A stretch of 64,000 nt of DNA from Sulfurovaceae bacterium (GCA_028715055.1 JAQTLE010000001.1:1-64000); one strand, 5' to 3'. Numbered from the stretch's first letter, positions 15,196 to 24,889 are shown. A program made the numbers and translations. The notes: generated from the sequence alone by a model not told the origin.

Positions 15196-15729
15196 ATGGG
15201 AAGAAGCAGATATAAAATACATGAACCGGCACATCCATACTTCATATCTTGTACAGTGTTGCATTGGTTGCCATTGTTTACAAGAAAAGAAAGTGTTGAT
15301 ATTGTTATTGAGACACTTAGATTTCTTCAAAAAAGAGACCATTTAAAACTATATGCCTATGTAATACTTGAAAATCATCTGCATATGGTAGCACAAAGCG
15401 ATGATATAGAAAAAAGTATGAAAGCATTTAAACAGTATACGGCAAAAGAGTTGTTGGGATTGTTGAAAAAAGAGAATGTAAAAACTATACTTGATCAACT
15501 TTCATTCTATAAAAAAGCACATCATAAAACAACAAGCTATCAAGTATGGGAAGAGGGATATCAGCCTAAACTTATACAAAGTGATGCTATGATGATAAAT
15601 AAGATAAATTATATTCATAATAATCCTGTAAAAAGAGGATATGTTGATGAGGCGATGCATTGGAGATATTCTAGCGCTAGGGATTATGAAAACATGAAGG
15701 GGCTAATAGATATTGAGAGAGTTTGGTAG
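15196..15729 (+). CDS. REP-associated tyrosine transposase (RAYT, Y1/HUH)
   Basis: 177 residues, full length for the family. The HUH metal-binding pair is in ENHLHMVAQ (His-Leu-His), and the C-terminal block YIHNNPVKRGYV contains the conserved Asn-Pro-Val-Lys-Arg-Gly signature of RAYTs with the candidate catalytic Tyr just upstream (INYIHNN). An N-terminal RxRYKIHEPAHPYFISC segment is also typical. The gene is intact and lies between inverted REPs. It makes single-strand cuts at REP hairpins; unlike an ordinary IS, it usually occurs as a single domesticated copy. Confidence 0.92.
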   Translation: MGRSRYKIHEPAHPYFISCTVLHWLPLFTRKESVDIVIETLRFLQKRDHLKLYAYVILENHLHMVAQSDDIEKSMKAFKQYTAKELLGLLKKENVKTILDQLSFYKKAHHKTTSYQVWEEGYQPKLIQSDAMMINKINYIHNNPVKRGYVDEAMHWRYSSARDYENMKGLIDIERVW

Positions 15730-15739
15730 TATAGGTTGC

Positions 15740-15770
15740 ATGCGTTCCATATCAGGAGATATGGAACGAG
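15740..15770. repeat. Right REP hairpin of the RAYT unit
   Basis: Perfect inverted copy of 15100-15130. It begins ATGCGTTCCATATC and ends GATATGGAACGAG with an AGGA loop on this strand. It starts 11 bp after the transposase stop codon, so it may also end its transcription. The reading frame of the broken gene to the right is open from its edge. Confidence 0.88.
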
Positions 15771-16283
15771 AGAACACTTCCGTCCAAGCTACCATTTGAT
15801 GCGTCAAAAGTTATAAAAAATACATTTTGTACGCAAGATGAAAAGATAGTTTTTTCTTGTAATTTAAAAAACAAAAAAACAGTTTCTATTTGTGGCAAAT
15901 CTGATTATTTAAGATACAGTTATGGAATGTTAAATAAAAAACCTGAATTGATAGTGACTCATATGAAAAATAAAAATGAGCTTTTTAAGAATGGTACTAT
16001 AATGTCTATATCTGGAAGTTCATCGACAGATTATATTAGTTTTACTTTGAATAAAAATAAATACATTATTTATACTGCCATTGGCATGTTTGGCGACTCT
16101 AATGGACTTAAAAGTAGAATAGATGGCGTAAGTGTTGAAAAAAAAGGAAAACAACCAAAAGTATACAACTTTCAGTGTAAACAAAAAACATTTTTAGAAC
16201 AATATGATGGATATAATTTGATAAAATCTTTCAAGCTCCCGAAAGATACCGATATAGAAGAATATGGGTTGCCAAATAATTAA
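15771..16283 (+). pseudogene. N-terminally truncated secreted-type hypothetical protein
   Basis: An open frame runs from the REP edge (about 15771) through LPSKLPFDASKVIKN and FSCNLKNKKTVSICG to the stop at 16283. An internal ATG at 15927 would give 118 residues, but the coding sequence clearly extends upstream of it to the element boundary without a start or signal peptide. The FSC...SIC pattern resembles small periplasmic proteins I have seen in other proteobacteria, though I cannot name the family. It was probably decapitated when the transposase unit and prfA fragment arrived. Confidence 0.65.
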
Positions 16284-16339
16284 CCCAAGCACCGCGTAGA
16301 TACGTGATGCATAGTAATTGTATTAAAATAAAAAAAGGG

Positions 16340-17407
16340 TTAAAGCCCGGCTGCAGTAATAGCTTCGGCTTGAGCGTGGGCAATAAGCGGATCGATTATA
16401 AGCTTTAGATTGCCGTTTTCCATGACATCATCAAGGGCATATATAGTAAGTCCTATCCGATGGTCTGTGATACGATTTTGCGGATAGTTGTAAGTACGGA
16501 TCTTCTCTGACCTGTCCCCTGAGCCAACCTGAAGTTTACGCGCTGCTGATGTTTCGTCTAGCTGGCTTTGCATGGCTTGCTCATAAACTCTAGCTTTGAG
16601 TACTTTCATAGCTTTATCTCTATTTTTGTGTTGAGATTTCTCATCTTGGATGGCCACCACAATACCTGTTGGAATATGTGTAAGTCTCACAGCAGAATCT
16701 GTAGTATTGACTGATTGTCCGCCGCATCCACTAGAACGATATACATCCATTTTTATCTCATTTGGCTTGATATCTACTTCTACATCATCGACTTCAGGAA
16801 TGACAGCTACGGTAATGGCAGAAGTATGCACACGTCCTTGTGTTTCAGTGTCTGGTACTCTTTGTACTCTGTGTGCGCCTGCTTCATATTTGAGCTTGGA
16901 GTAAACTCCGTTTCCTTTGATCTGGAAAATAAGTTCTTTGTAACCTCCGGCTGTGCCTTCACTGCTACTGACTATTTCGACTTTCCATTCCATCTGTTCT
17001 GCATAACGCATATACATTTTAAATACATCAGATACAAATAATGCACTTTCATCGCCGCCGGCACCGGCACGAAGCTCAACAAATATGTCTTTGTCATCAT
17101 TTTTATCTTTAGGTATCATAAGGATCTTGATCTCTTCTTGAAGAGCAGCTAGTTCTTCTTCGAGTATAGGCAATTCTTCTTTGGCTAGTTCACCAAGCTC
17201 TGTATCAAACAAAAGTTCCTTGTTTTCACTTATGCTTTTTGCTGTTTCAATGTATTTTGTAGCTTTTTCTACAATAGAAGCAAGAGATGATTGTTCTTTG
17301 CTAAGCTCAGTCATTCTTTTGATATTATCACCAATATCCGGAGCGCTAAGAAGAGTACTAATCTCGTTGTATCTATCAATAAAAGGAATAAGTTTAGTTT
17401 GGAACAT
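16340..17407 (-). CDS. prfA: Peptide chain release factor 1
   Basis: 355 residues, the normal RF1 length. The GGQ peptidyl-tRNA hydrolysis motif is in [17 protein letters not shown], and the C-terminal domain ends [15 protein letters not shown]. It reads UAA and UAG stop codons on the ribosome. It is followed upstream on the same strand by rpsT, a pairing common in Campylobacterota. Its last 229 bp are repeated at 14869-15097. Confidence 0.97.
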   Translation of the reverse strand: MFQTKLIPFIDRYNEISTLLSAPDIGDNIKRMTELSKEQSSLASIVEKATKYIETAKSISENKELLFDTELGELAKEELPILEEELAALQEEIKILMIPKDKNDDKDIFVELRAGAGGDESALFVSDVFKMYMRYAEQMEWKVEIVSSSEGTAGGYKELIFQIKGNGVYSKLKYEAGAHRVQRVPDTETQGRVHTSAITVAVIPEVDDVEVDIKPNEIKMDVYRSSGCGGQSVNTTDSAVRLTHIPTGIVVAIQDEKSQHKNRDKAMKVLKARVYEQAMQSQLDETSAARKLQVGSGDRSEKIRTYNYPQNRITDHRIGLTIYALDDVMENGNLKLIIDPLIAHAQAEAITAAGL

Positions 17408-17453
17408 ATATTAATGCTTTGGTGTAGGAGTGAAAAAGAGTTATCAAAACTGC

Positions 17454-17723
17454 TTACGCAGCTTCGATAGCGTTTACCATTTTGTGTAGACGGCTGATTT
17501 TTCTAGAAGCTGTTGGTTTTTTGATAAAACCTTTGCTTACCATAGAATGAATTTGTTGGTTTGCTACTTTAAAAGCTTCTGCTGCTGCAGTTTTATCGGC
17601 TGCTGCTATTGCTTCAAGAACCGCTCTTGTAATATTTTTGATTCTGGTTCTATAGTATCTGTTTCTCTCAGTTTTAACCGCAGTTTGTAAAATGCGTTTT
17701 TTTGCTGACTTATGGTGTGCCAT
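17454..17723 (-). CDS. rpsT: 30S ribosomal protein S20
   Basis: 89 residues, very basic and Ala-rich with the S20 start [13 protein letters not shown] and the block [13 protein letters not shown]. It binds 16S rRNA early in 30S assembly. It sits 46 bp upstream of prfA on the same strand, likely one transcript. Start ATG at 17723 after AAGGAAAAATGAC. Confidence 0.97.
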   Translation of the reverse strand: MAHHKSAKKRILQTAVKTERNRYYRTRIKNITRAVLEAIAAADKTAAAEAFKVANQQIHSMVSKGFIKKPTASRKISRLHKMVNAIEAA

Positions 17724-17919
17724 GTCATTTTTCCTTAATGTTAATCTTTTGATATAGGTAACTATAGTTACATAATAAGTTCGCGAATTTTATCCAAAAC
17801 AATATTAAATATTGATTAAAGTTTATGATTTGCATTTGAAAAAACCTTTTAATCAAATTTTGGCTACAATTATTAACGAATTTATATATTATCATAACTT
17901 GTATTTTAAAGGAGTTTGT

Positions 17920-19257
17920 GTGTCGCTTTTTGGAACCGACGGTGTGCGTGGTAAAGCAGGTAAAAAAATAAATGCTTTTGATGTTATGAAACTTGCAATG
18001 GCAACAGGTATATACTTTAAACCAACTTCTAAAACAAATAGAGTATTAGTGGGCAAAGATACCAGAAGAAGCGGCTATATGGTGGAAAACGCTCTTGTTT
18101 CCGGATTGACAGCCGTGGGGTTCGATGTAGTTCAAATTGGTCCCATGCCTACTCCTGCAGTGGCATTTTTAACAGAAGATATGAGATGTGATGCCGGTAT
18201 TATGATCTCTGCAAGCCATAATCCTTTTTATGATAACGGGATCAAATTTTTTGATTGCGAAGGAAATAAGTTAGACAGAGAAAAAGAGACGGCTATTGAA
18301 AAAATATTCAATAATCCGGAATTGATAGCCTCAGCTCAGGCAATAGAAAAATATATAGGTAAATCCAAGAGGATCGATGATGTAATAGGCCGCTATATAG
18401 TGCATATTAAAAATTCCTTTCCAAAACATTTGACATTGGCAGGGAAAAGAGTAGTTATTGATTGTGCAAACGGTGCTGGATATTTGGCCGGACCTACAAT
18501 TTTAGAAGAGTTGGGTGCTGATCTGATAGTTATTGGAAATGAGCCAAACGGGTTTAATATCAATGAAAATTGCGGTGCTATGCATCCAGAAAATTTGGCT
18601 AAAGCAGTAGTGGAATACAGAGCAGATATCGGAATAGCACTTGATGGAGATGCTGACAGACTAGTAATGGTCGACGAAAAGGGAAGTGTCATTGATGGAG
18701 ATAAGCTTATGGCAGTTTTGGCTATCCATCTTAAATCAGAAGGCACACTCAAAGGCAACGGTATGGTTGCTACCGTGATGAGTAATCAAGGCTTGGAAGA
18801 ATATATAACAGAAAACGGACTCACTTTCTATAGAAGTGCGGTCGGCGATAAAAATGTTGTAGAAATGATGCAGCAAAAAGGCGTGAACTTCGGAGGCGAA
18901 CAAAGCGGACATATTATATTTAGCGATTATGCCAAAACCGGAGACGGAATCTCTAGCGCCCTTCAAGCTCTGGCTTATTTGGTACAAAGCGGACTGAAAG
19001 CAAGCGAGGCGTTCAACCCATATGAGTCATATCCGCAAAAATTAGTCAATTTGACAATATCTACCAAAAAAGAACTATCAAAGCTTAATGGGTTAGATAT
19101 ATTATGTGATAAAATAGAAAAAGCACACATGAGGCATTTATTTCGTTATTCTGGCACAGAAAATAAAATTAGATTATTGCTGGAAGGCAAGGATGAAAAA
19201 ATATTGGATGAAATGATGGAAGAGGCAAAAGCATTTTTTACCAAGGAACTTGCTTGA
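17920..19257 (+). CDS. glmM: Phosphoglucosamine mutase
   Basis: The start is taken as GTG at 17920 (V-S-L-F-G-T-D-G), 5 bp after AAAGGAG. The frame is open further upstream to 17812, but only this start gives the family's 445-residue length. The phosphoserine loop [12 protein letters not shown], the Mg site DGDADR and the sugar-binding GEQSGH are all present. It converts glucosamine-6-P to glucosamine-1-P for UDP-GlcNAc, the precursor of peptidoglycan and of the glycan locus at 35236-56139. Its stop overlaps the lspA start. Confidence 0.95.
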   Translation: MSLFGTDGVRGKAGKKINAFDVMKLAMATGIYFKPTSKTNRVLVGKDTRRSGYMVENALVSGLTAVGFDVVQIGPMPTPAVAFLTEDMRCDAGIMISASHNPFYDNGIKFFDCEGNKLDREKETAIEKIFNNPELIASAQAIEKYIGKSKRIDDVIGRYIVHIKNSFPKHLTLAGKRVVIDCANGAGYLAGPTILEELGADLIVIGNEPNGFNINENCGAMHPENLAKAVVEYRADIGIALDGDADRLVMVDEKGSVIDGDKLMAVLAIHLKSEGTLKGNGMVATVMSNQGLEEYITENGLTFYRSAVGDKNVVEMMQQKGVNFGGEQSGHIIFSDYAKTGDGISSALQALAYLVQSGLKASEAFNPYESYPQKLVNLTISTKKELSKLNGLDILCDKIEKAHMRHLFRYSGTENKIRLLLEGKDEKILDEMMEEAKAFFTKELA

Positions 19258-19700
19258 AGCGTGAGTTGATCATTTTTGTTTTGGCTGCAATTTTAGTATT
19301 TGTCATGGATCAGATTATAAAATCCATATTTGTAGACGGATTTGGCTGGGAAAGTACTTGCATCTCATTGGAGTTACATTACAACCGTGGCGTAGCATTT
19401 TCTATGCTGGACTTTCTGGGAGATTGGCTCAAATGGATACAAGTCGGACTTGTAGGATTACTTGTTTTTTTTATTTTTAAAGAAGGATATTTAAAACAAT
19501 ATGCCATTGCAGCCGGCCTAGCCACCGGTGCTGCTTGTGGAAATTTATTGGATAGATTTATACATGGCGGGGTAGTAGATTATGTGGCATGGCATTGTGG
19601 TTTTGACTTTGCTATATTTAATTTTGCAGATGTGATGATCGATATAGCTGTAGGATGGTTTTTAATTCATCAGATTTGGTTTGCCAAACCGTCACATTAG
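19254..19700 (+). CDS. lspA: Lipoprotein signal peptidase
   Basis: 148 residues with four membrane segments. The catalytic Asp regions are [16 protein letters not shown] and [13 protein letters not shown], typical of family A8, and the N-terminal VMDQIIKSI is conserved. It cleaves prolipoproteins after lipid attachment. Start TTG at 19254 overlaps the glmM stop (TTGA), the glmM-lspA order being usual in Campylobacterota. The 3' end overlaps the convergent phosphatase gene by 4 bp. Confidence 0.95.
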   Translation: MKRELIIFVLAAILVFVMDQIIKSIFVDGFGWESTCISLELHYNRGVAFSMLDFLGDWLKWIQVGLVGLLVFFIFKEGYLKQYAIAAGLATGAACGNLLDRFIHGGVVDYVAWHCGFDFAIFNFADVMIDIAVGWFLIHQIWFAKPSH

Positions 19701-20473
19701 ATCGGATATAGGTATTTACATAAAGGATCATGAATACGGCAATTTGATGCAACGATACTCTTTGAACCTAGATGATATGGATTATTTGATGAGTCGCTTA
19801 TTTTGCCCCCGGCTTCTTGAAGTATTATAATACCTGCTGCTACATCCCAAGGCTTTAGATCGATTTCATAAAATCCATCTACATTGCCTTGCGCTAAGTA
19901 GCAAAGATCCAATGCCGCTGCACCAAATCGTCTGATATCTTGAACATTTGGTAGTAAATTTGTCATGCACTTTATGACCCAATCATATTCTGGGCCTTTT
20001 TGTGCCTTAGCATACGGAAACCCTGTTGCTAGCAGTGCTTGCTGTAAAGTATCTTGCGAGCTAACAGATAATTTTCTTCCATTGCAATATGCCCCCTTTC
20101 CTTTTTGAGCCCAAAACATATCGTTTAGTATCGGGTTATATACAATACCTGCTACAGGATTGGAATCTTCCCATATACCCATAGAAATACCTAGATAGGG
20201 CAATCCATGTATAAAATTTGTTGTGCCGTCGATTGGGTCTATGTATATAACTTTGCCTTTTTCTAGAACTGTTATGTCATGACTTTCCTCTCCTATAAGC
20301 ATATAATCTTCAAATTGCTTTTTGAGTTCGCAGATGAGAAACTGTTCGGTTAGGACATCGTATTGAGTTACTAGATCAACTATGCCTTTATGAGAAATGT
20401 CTTTAGGCGCCACAAATCCTTCTTTGACAATTTCTCCTGCTTTTAGAGCAATTTCTTTGAGTATTTCTATCAT
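19697..20473 (-). CDS. Inositol monophosphatase-family sugar phosphatase
   Basis: 258 residues. Metal-binding motifs of the family: GEES (about 76-79), DPIDGTTNFIHG (Asp-Pro-Ile-Asp-Gly-Thr) and WDVAAGIIILQEAGG. These enzymes remove phosphate from inositol-1-P, fructose-1,6-bisP or other small substrates; in bacteria SuhB also acts in rRNA transcription. The exact substrate here is open. It is preceded on the same strand by the DUF493 gene with 3 bp between. Confidence 0.88.
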   Translation of the reverse strand: MIEILKEIALKAGEIVKEGFVAPKDISHKGIVDLVTQYDVLTEQFLICELKKQFEDYMLIGEESHDITVLEKGKVIYIDPIDGTTNFIHGLPYLGISMGIWEDSNPVAGIVYNPILNDMFWAQKGKGAYCNGRKLSVSSQDTLQQALLATGFPYAKAQKGPEYDWVIKCMTNLLPNVQDIRRFGAAALDLCYLAQGNVDGFYEIDLKPWDVAAGIIILQEAGGKISDSSNNPYHLGSKSIVASNCRIHDPLCKYLYPI

Positions 20474-20476
20474 AGG

Positions 20477-20746
20477 TTAAATAACTATTTTTACAGAAGG
20501 ATGGTCTTGAAATGCTTTGAATATCATATCCCTCTCTTCTTTGGTTGCCACTTCACAGCTAGCATTGTAGCTATGAAACTTGCCACCGCTTGAAACATTG
20601 CCGCATGAACATAGATGTTCTTTGTCGCCCATAATTTCTTTTATGCAAGCCAAAAGCTCTTCTTTGTTTGTACCGATAATTTTAAATCCCCATTGAGTAG
20701 GATATTCGATTTGTGGTTTTTCTTTGGTATTGGCATCTAAAATCAT
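20477..20746 (-). CDS. DUF493/YbeD-like small protein
   Basis: 89 residues matching the DUF493 fold (ACT-like, beta-alpha-beta): PTQWGFKIIGTNKEELLACI near the N-terminus and YNASCEVATKEERDMIFKAF near the end. Three Cys lie close together (CxC at LCSCG plus one). The general function of the family is unknown. Cytoplasmic. Start after AAAGGAGATACAAATG. Confidence 0.85.
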   Translation of the reverse strand: MILDANTKEKPQIEYPTQWGFKIIGTNKEELLACIKEIMGDKEHLCSCGNVSSGGKFHSYNASCEVATKEERDMIFKAFQDHPSVKIVI

Positions 20747-20789
20747 TTGTATCTCCTTTATATAAAATTTTTATTTTTGATATGAAAAT

Positions 20790-21263
20790 TTATTGACGGA
20801 TAAAGTCGCCTGACTTGCCACCGCTTTTTTGTTCTAATTGTATATTTTTAATAACCATGCTTTTGTCGATGGCTTTTAACATATCATATATTGTAAGCAG
20901 TCCGATGCTAACGCCAGTAAGTGCTTCCATCTCCACGCCGGTTTGTCCTTGAAGTTTTACTGTAACACTGAGTTTGAATCCTGGCAATTGCGGCAATTCT
21001 TCTATATCTGTTTTGACAGAAGTCAGCATAAGCGGATGACACATAGGTATAAGGTCGCTCGTGCGCTTAGCCCCGCTAATTGCGGCAATGACAGCCGTTT
21101 GAAGTACCGGCCCTTTTTTTGCACTATTGTTGATAACGGCATTAAAAGCTTCTTGGCTAACTTCTATAATGCCGCTAGCAGTTGCTATTCTTGTTGTATG
21201 TTTCTTATCAGATACATCTACCATTTTTGGTTTATTGTTCTCATCTAAATGTGTAAGATTCAC
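20790..21263 (-). CDS. moaC: Cyclic pyranopterin monophosphate synthase
   Basis: The start is GTG at 21263 (V-N-L-T-H-L-D), 6 bp after AAGGAAA. This gives 157 residues, the family length, whereas the frame extends meaninglessly to 21455. Conserved [21 protein letters not shown] and the tail KSGGKSGDF are present. It catalyses the step from the MoaA product to cyclic pyranopterin in molybdopterin synthesis. moaD, moaE and moeA are at 58465-60340, and the main client in the window is the enzyme at 6437. Confidence 0.95.
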   Translation of the reverse strand: MNLTHLDENNKPKMVDVSDKKHTTRIATASGIIEVSQEAFNAVINNSAKKGPVLQTAVIAAISGAKRTSDLIPMCHPLMLTSVKTDIEELPQLPGFKLSVTVKLQGQTGVEMEALTGVSIGLLTIYDMLKAIDKSMVIKNIQLEQKSGGKSGDFIRQ

Positions 21264-21422
21264 GCTTATTTCCTTTGAAATAGTTCTTTTAACATTGTAA
21301 CATAAAAAGCAAAAAGTATAAAATGACGTAAAAAAGATATTTTTGACGAAAATAATCAATTTTTTCTTGACTTTTATCATCAGTTGAGATAAAATATCCA
21401 CAATGTCAAAAAAGGAGAATAG

Positions 21423-22088
21423 ATGATATACGCATATCTGAGACAAGCACCGCAATCATTGCTTTTATCCCAGCAACAAAAATTTATTCTCTCATTTGCA
21501 TTAACACAATTAATACAAATAGACAAAGAGGTTATCGAGTATTCCGCAAAGCATCGTCCTGTCGAAGAGAGGGGAGAGTTTGAAAGCTTTGTGCATGGTC
21601 TCAAAGAAAATGATAGTATCGTAGTGGCTACTCTTTCGTCGCTTAGTAATTTTGCAGATGAGGCCGTCAAGATCATCACTTGTTTTTTGAGCAGAGGTGT
21701 TACGCTTTTTGTAGCATCTTCTGGCGTATGTATAAATCAATCGACTCCGATAGGGGACATCCTTCCGCTGTTAAATGATTTAAGAGAAGCGCAAAAAGCT
21801 CAATCAAAGCATATAGGCAGACCTAAAGGAAGCAAATCGTATTCTAAATTTGATGCTAGTTATGTTAAAATATTAGACTTGCTCAAAAATGGTCAAAGTG
21901 TAAGTGCGATAGCTAGGGAATTGCAGGTTAGCAGGACTTCTCTGAAGGATTATATAGATTCAAGAGGTATCAAAGAAATTCTTGATAGTTCTTTTGTGTC
22001 TATAGACAAAACACAAACTTCTGAGCATACTCATGATAAACTAATCATCTGTCCATTTAAAAACACAAATCACATTACAAAGGGGTAA
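21423..22088 (+). CDS. Resolvase-like DNA-binding protein without catalytic serine
   Basis: 221 residues. The N-terminal half looks like a serine-resolvase domain ([11 protein letters not shown]..., later VVATLSSLS and [17 protein letters not shown]). Active resolvases read Y-x-R-V-S-T with the nucleophilic Ser; here the place reads LRQAP, with Ala for Ser. An intact IGRPKGSKS linker and a helix-turn-helix ([22 protein letters not shown]) follow, as in invertases of the Hin type. It most likely binds DNA as a regulator, not a recombinase. It ends 4 bp before ccoG, so it is probably co-transcribed with it. Confidence 0.78.
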   Translation: MIYAYLRQAPQSLLLSQQQKFILSFALTQLIQIDKEVIEYSAKHRPVEERGEFESFVHGLKENDSIVVATLSSLSNFADEAVKIITCFLSRGVTLFVASSGVCINQSTPIGDILPLLNDLREAQKAQSKHIGRPKGSKSYSKFDASYVKILDLLKNGQSVSAIARELQVSRTSLKDYIDSRGIKEILDSSFVSIDKTQTSEHTHDKLIICPFKNTNHITKG

Positions 22089-22092
22089 TGAA

Positions 22093-23583
22093 ATGTCAAC
22101 GAATACAAATGATGCCGGACAACCAAAGGTTAAAGGCAAGGAATACCTAAAAGGCTGGATACCTTATAGTGTTAAGAGATATTGGTCCTATTTGGTAGTT
22201 ACAATAATAGGAACTATAATGCCATGGATCACTATTAATGGCAACCATATATTTTTGCTGGATTTTGATCAGAAGAAATTGAATTTTGCCGGAATAGCAT
22301 TTGATATGCAAGAACTTTATCTTATGCCTTTTTTGCTTATGCTTCTTTTCTTGGGTATTTTTGCCCTGACAGCAATTGGCGGCAGGGCTTGGTGTGGATG
22401 GTTTTGTCCGCAAACTATTTTTCGTGTGATCTATAGAGATTTTATTGAGACAAAATTGCTTGGACTACACAAAAGAATCTCTAACAAACAACAAAAACCG
22501 GATATGACCAAACCGGAAAATCAACTTAAAAAATTGGTTGCGATCTTGATCTGGTCAGTATTGTCAGTTATTGCTGCTGCTGACTTTATGTGGTATTTTG
22601 TGCCGCCCGAAGATTTCTTTAGATATCTTGCAAATCCTGGTGATCATATGGTTCTTGTTGGCTTTATAGTGGGATTGTCATTATTTTTGATAGTCGATGT
22701 TATATTTATCAAAGAAGATTTTTGTGTATATATCTGTCCTTACAGCCGTGTTCAATCAGTATTGTATGACAAAGACACTATTATGGCCATATACGATCCG
22801 CATAGAGGTGGAGAGATCTATAAAGGGCATGGGAATGAAAGAGTCAAGCTTTACAACAAACAAAAAGATCTTTTGGCGGTTGAACCTAATGCAGAATGTA
22901 CCACTTGTCAAAGTTGTGTAAATGTATGTCCTACCCATATCGATATTCGTAAAGGTTTGCAATTAGAGTGTATAAATTGTCTAGAATGTGTAGATGCTTG
23001 TACAAAAGTAATGGGCGCATTGGGCAAACCAAGTCTTGTTAAATGGTCAAGTGAAAAAGAGACGATAGCGCAAGAAGGTAAAACGCATTATTTTAGAGCA
23101 AAAACTATCGGATATTTTATAGCGCTTACTTTGGTTTTGATTGCACTTTTTGCTATGGGCAGCAAAAAAGAAAATATGCTTCTCAATGTCAATAAAACTA
23201 CCAGACTTTATAAAATATTAGATGACGGCGGAGTTGAAAACGATTATATTTTCTTGTTCGCTAATACAGATAGTAAGCCACATTCATACTATTTTGAAGT
23301 CGTTAATAATGATAAAATTAAAATTGTTCGTCCAACTGAGCCATTTAGAATAGGTGCCGGTAAAAAGAAAAAAAGTGTTGTAATACTTCAAACACACGAT
23401 ATGCTTGCAAATGATTCTAGAAAAGATGTACCTATCCCAGTTACCATCAGAGCATATGCCGTTGATGATAAGAAAAATATCACTGTAGACAGAGAAAGCG
23501 TATTCGTATTCCCTAGAAGTGATTTGATCGAAAAAGACGAAAAAGACAAAGAAGATAAAGAAGACAAAAAAGAAGAAAAATAA
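22093..23583 (+). CDS. ccoG: Cytochrome c oxidase accessory protein CcoG
   Basis: 496 residues. There are membrane segments at about 30-50, 80-100, 150-170, 195-215 and 335-355. Two ferredoxin-type sites are CTTCQSCVNVCP and CINCLECVDACT, and further Cys occur in GRAWCGWFCPQTIF and FCVYICPYSRVQS. The C-terminal Ig-like periplasmic domain and the highly charged Lys/Glu/Asp tail complete the FixG/RdxA/CcoG family. It acts as a cuproreductase in assembly of cbb3 oxidase. The oxidase genes themselves are not in the window. A terminator hairpin follows. Confidence 0.93.
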   Translation: MSTNTNDAGQPKVKGKEYLKGWIPYSVKRYWSYLVVTIIGTIMPWITINGNHIFLLDFDQKKLNFAGIAFDMQELYLMPFLLMLLFLGIFALTAIGGRAWCGWFCPQTIFRVIYRDFIETKLLGLHKRISNKQQKPDMTKPENQLKKLVAILIWSVLSVIAAADFMWYFVPPEDFFRYLANPGDHMVLVGFIVGLSLFLIVDVIFIKEDFCVYICPYSRVQSVLYDKDTIMAIYDPHRGGEIYKGHGNERVKLYNKQKDLLAVEPNAECTTCQSCVNVCPTHIDIRKGLQLECINCLECVDACTKVMGALGKPSLVKWSSEKETIAQEGKTHYFRAKTIGYFIALTLVLIALFAMGSKKENMLLNVNKTTRLYKILDDGGVENDYIFLFANTDSKPHSYYFEVVNNDKIKIVRPTEPFRIGAGKKKKSVVILQTHDMLANDSRKDVPIPVTIRAYAVDDKKNITVDRESVFVFPRSDLIEKDEKDKEDKEDKKEEK

Positions 23584-23593
23584 TTTCTTTTTA

Positions 23594-23631
23594 AATTACT
23601 GCTGTGACCACATATCGGCATAGCAGTAATT
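23594..23631. terminator. Hairpin terminator after ccoG
   Basis: Perfect 10-bp arms AATTACTGCT (23594-23603) and AGCAGTAATT (23622-23631) around an 18-nt loop, 11 bp after the ccoG stop. T-rich stretches lie on both sides, so it can serve either strand. Confidence 0.65.
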
Positions 23632-23728
23632 CCTACTTATAAAATTCAATAAAATCACGCAGTCAGCAATTAATGTTATAATATATATTATAATTAAAAT
23701 AAATATAGATATCTTAGGAGAATAATAT

Positions 23729-24889
23729 ATGGCAAATTCATTGATATTAGGCGCCGGATTCGCAGGTGTTGAGGCCGCAATTTATCTGAGAAAAAACGGA
23801 CATGATGTTACAATAGTGAGTGACAGAGATTATTTTTATATTTATCCGACATCTATATGGATACCAACAGGCAAGGCAAAAAGAGAGGATATAAGTATTC
23901 CTCTTGGCCAGTTAGCTTTGAAGCATGGATTTGATTTTATAGTTGATGATGTTGTAAAAATAGATGCAAAAGAAAAAAAAGTTACGCTCAAAAGCGGAGA
24001 AGTTCTTGATGGATATGACAATATCATAATTGCCATGGGGCAAGGAAAAATGAAACTCGAGGGAATGGAGCATACTTTATCAATATGTGGCAAACCGGAA
24101 GAAGCTGATGAGATTTACTTGAGACTACAAGAGCTCATTGCAAAAGGCGGCGGAAAGCTTGCATTTGGTTTTGGCGGTAATCCGAAAGACAAATCTGCCG
24201 TTAGAGGCGGCCCTGCGTTCGAAGTGCTTTTTAATGTTCATAATTATCTAAAAAAGAAAGGCTTGAGGGATAAATTCGAACTCACATTCTTTGCCCCTAT
24301 GGCAAAACCAGGTGAAAAGATGGGAGAAAAAGCTCTTGTCATGATGGATAAAATGCTTAGCATGATGAAAATAAACAAAAAAGTCGGAAGCAAAATAGTG
24401 CGTTTTGAGACTGACGGTGTAGTTTTTGAAGACGAAACCAAATTAAGTTCTGATTTGATCATGTTTATTTCTGCCGGGATGGGTCATCCGGTTTTGATGT
24501 CTTCTGATCTGCCGCTTAGCGAAGCAGGATATGTGGTTACAAATGAATTTAATGAAGTTGAAGGCATGAGCGGAATTTATGCGATAGGCGATAGTGCATT
24601 ACTCCTGGGTGATAATGACTGGAAGGCAAAACAAGGGCATGTAGCCGAAGTGATGGCCAAAAATGTAGCACACAATATCACAAATCAAAATGACAAAAAA
24701 AGTTATATCGAGCATTTACATATCTTATGCATGATGGATGTAGGCAATGGCGCAGCGTTCGTGTATAGAAGCAATACGAGTGACAAAATGATACCGCTCC
24801 CAATAATTGGACATTGGATGAAAAAAGGATGGGGTTGGTATTGCAAAAATTCGAAATTAAATAATATACCGAGAATCCCAGGAATGTAA
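23729..24889 (+). CDS. SQR-like FAD/NAD(P)-dependent oxidoreductase
   Basis: 386 residues. N-terminal dinucleotide fold GAGFAGVEAA, second FAD motif GIYAIGDSA, C-terminal HxxxCMMDVGNGAAF. This is the sulfide:quinone oxidoreductase/flavocytochrome c flavoprotein superfamily. Of the three Cys important in true SQRs, Cys334 (ILCMMD) fits the third. The middle one, normally in a GxxCxGPAYE setting, is missing (GNPKDKSAVRGGPAFE), and Cys120 (SICGK) might match the first. It could be an SQR variant or another membrane-associated dehydrogenase. No signal peptide is seen. RBS AGGAG; translationally coupled to the next gene (TAATG). Confidence 0.8.
   Translation: MANSLILGAGFAGVEAAIYLRKNGHDVTIVSDRDYFYIYPTSIWIPTGKAKREDISIPLGQLALKHGFDFIVDDVVKIDAKEKKVTLKSGEVLDGYDNIIIAMGQGKMKLEGMEHTLSICGKPEEADEIYLRLQELIAKGGGKLAFGFGGNPKDKSAVRGGPAFEVLFNVHNYLKKKGLRDKFELTFFAPMAKPGEKMGEKALVMMDKMLSMMKINKKVGSKIVRFETDGVVFEDETKLSSDLIMFISAGMGHPVLMSSDLPLSEAGYVVTNEFNEVEGMSGIYAIGDSALLLGDNDWKAKQGHVAEVMAKNVAHNITNQNDKKSYIEHLHILCMMDVGNGAAFVYRSNTSDKMIPLPIIGHWMKKGWGWYCKNSKLNNIPRIPGM

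Larger units (their letters stand above)
15100..15770 (+). mobile_element. RAYT unit: REP-associated transposase flanked by inverted REPs
   Basis: 671-bp unit. Its ends are perfect 31-bp inverted repeats (15100-15130 and 15740-15770), and each end is itself a hairpin of 10-bp arms GTTCCATATC with a TCCT-type loop. Inside is one transposase gene read rightward. The arrangement is typical of REP-RAYT elements (Y1/HUH tyrosine transposases that mobilise REP sequences). No target duplication is visible: the left flank is prfA sequence and the right flank is an unrelated gene fragment. Confidence 0.85.

Noticed and set aside
15196-15729. Classical IS200/IS605 insertion with target-site duplication
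   Set aside because: The YIHNNPVKRG tail and inverted REP ends fit RAYT, and no duplicated target is visible at the borders.
17812-17919. Longer GlmM starting at 17812
   Set aside because: No ribosome binding site there and the extension does not match the family; GTG at 17920 follows AAAGGAG and starts at the conserved S-L-F-G-T-D-G.
21423-22088. Active site-specific recombinase with an invertible segment
   Set aside because: The catalytic Ser is replaced by Ala, and I found no inverted repeats framing a promoter or gene around it.
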